Source: an uncultured bacterium (GTDB lineage: Bacteria; Verrucomicrobiota; Kiritimatiellia; RFP12; UBA1067). From it: 6,903 nucleotides of DNA. The position numbers and the translations under genes were made by a program. This document shows positions 6,885 to 6,903 of this stretch, one piece after another. Every line of letters starts with the position of its first letter. The first letter of the stretch is position 1. The stretch spans positions 1 to 6,903 of the forward strand of contig CAMIVJ010000145.1 of assembly GCA_946401765.1 (NCBI GenBank). The letters are read 5' to 3'. The notes below the pieces were generated by a model, which saw only the letters and a program-made list of their open reading frames with translations, was not told the DNA's origin and did not search any database.

Positions 6885-6903
6885 ATGGCCGTTGTGTTCG
6901 GCG
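6885..6903 (+). CDS. Possible start of a divergent gene, cut by the window edge
   Basis: ATG at 6885 begins MAVVFG and runs off the window after six codons. It is preceded by GGGGAGG at 6872-6878, a near-perfect Shine-Dalgarno sequence with a six-base spacer, which is the main support. The gap to the minus-strand gene start at 6795 is about 90 bp, a normal size for a divergent pair. Too little sequence is present to suggest a product, and a chance match in GC-rich DNA is possible. Confidence 0.3.

Noticed and set aside
6796..6903. Upstream extension of the 848-residue protein
   Set aside because: The frame stays open to the window edge, but it has no ATG, GTG or TTG in frame there and an unlikely composition. 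The ATG at 6795 is directly followed by a good signal peptide.

Overview
The window reads as chromosomal DNA of a GC-rich bacterium. Three long genes sit on the minus strand, so transcription runs from right to left, and about 95% of the window is coding. No rRNA, tRNA, CRISPR array, insertion sequence or phage gene is visible. The large secreted protein with a C-terminal discoidin-like domain, the fused multidomain proteins and the AT-rich octamer repeats would suit an uncultured member of the PVC group (for example Kiritimatiellota, Lentisphaerota or Verrucomicrobiota). That placement is an inference from style and is weakly supported.

Layout from right to left. (1) 6796-6903 is a short intergenic stretch. 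It carries the ribosome binding site of the first minus-strand gene and possibly the first codons of a divergent plus-strand gene. (2) 4249-6795 encodes an 848-residue exported protein with a signal peptide, a transglutaminase/papain-like core in the middle and an F5/8-type-C (discoidin-like) C-terminus. Its biological role is unknown. (3) 4059-4248 is an AT-rich gap. It holds degenerate 8-bp tandem units arranged as an imperfect inverted repeat of about 100 bp, followed by an extended -10 promoter (TGCTATAAT) that would give a nearly leaderless mRNA. (4) 1251-4058 encodes a 935-residue FAD plus Fe-S oxidoreductase that resembles respiratory D-lactate dehydrogenases of the Dld-II type (GlcD-like and GlcF-like halves in one chain). 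(5) 1-1254 encodes, joined by an ATGA stop/start overlap, a fusion of a HemC-like domain and a CobA-like uroporphyrinogen-III methyltransferase. It runs off the left edge of the window.

Genes 4 and 5 almost certainly form one operon driven by the promoter at 4070-4078. It links a membrane-associated flavin/iron-sulfur dehydrogenase to tetrapyrrole (precorrin-2, siroheme or cobalamin) synthesis. The most unusual element is gene 5. Its HemC part keeps the catalytic Lys-Asp and the arginines that bind the pyrrole chain. However, it lacks the whole third domain with the dipyrromethane-cofactor cysteine and also lacks the GGKG loop. The CobA part starts exactly where HemC domain 3 should begin.
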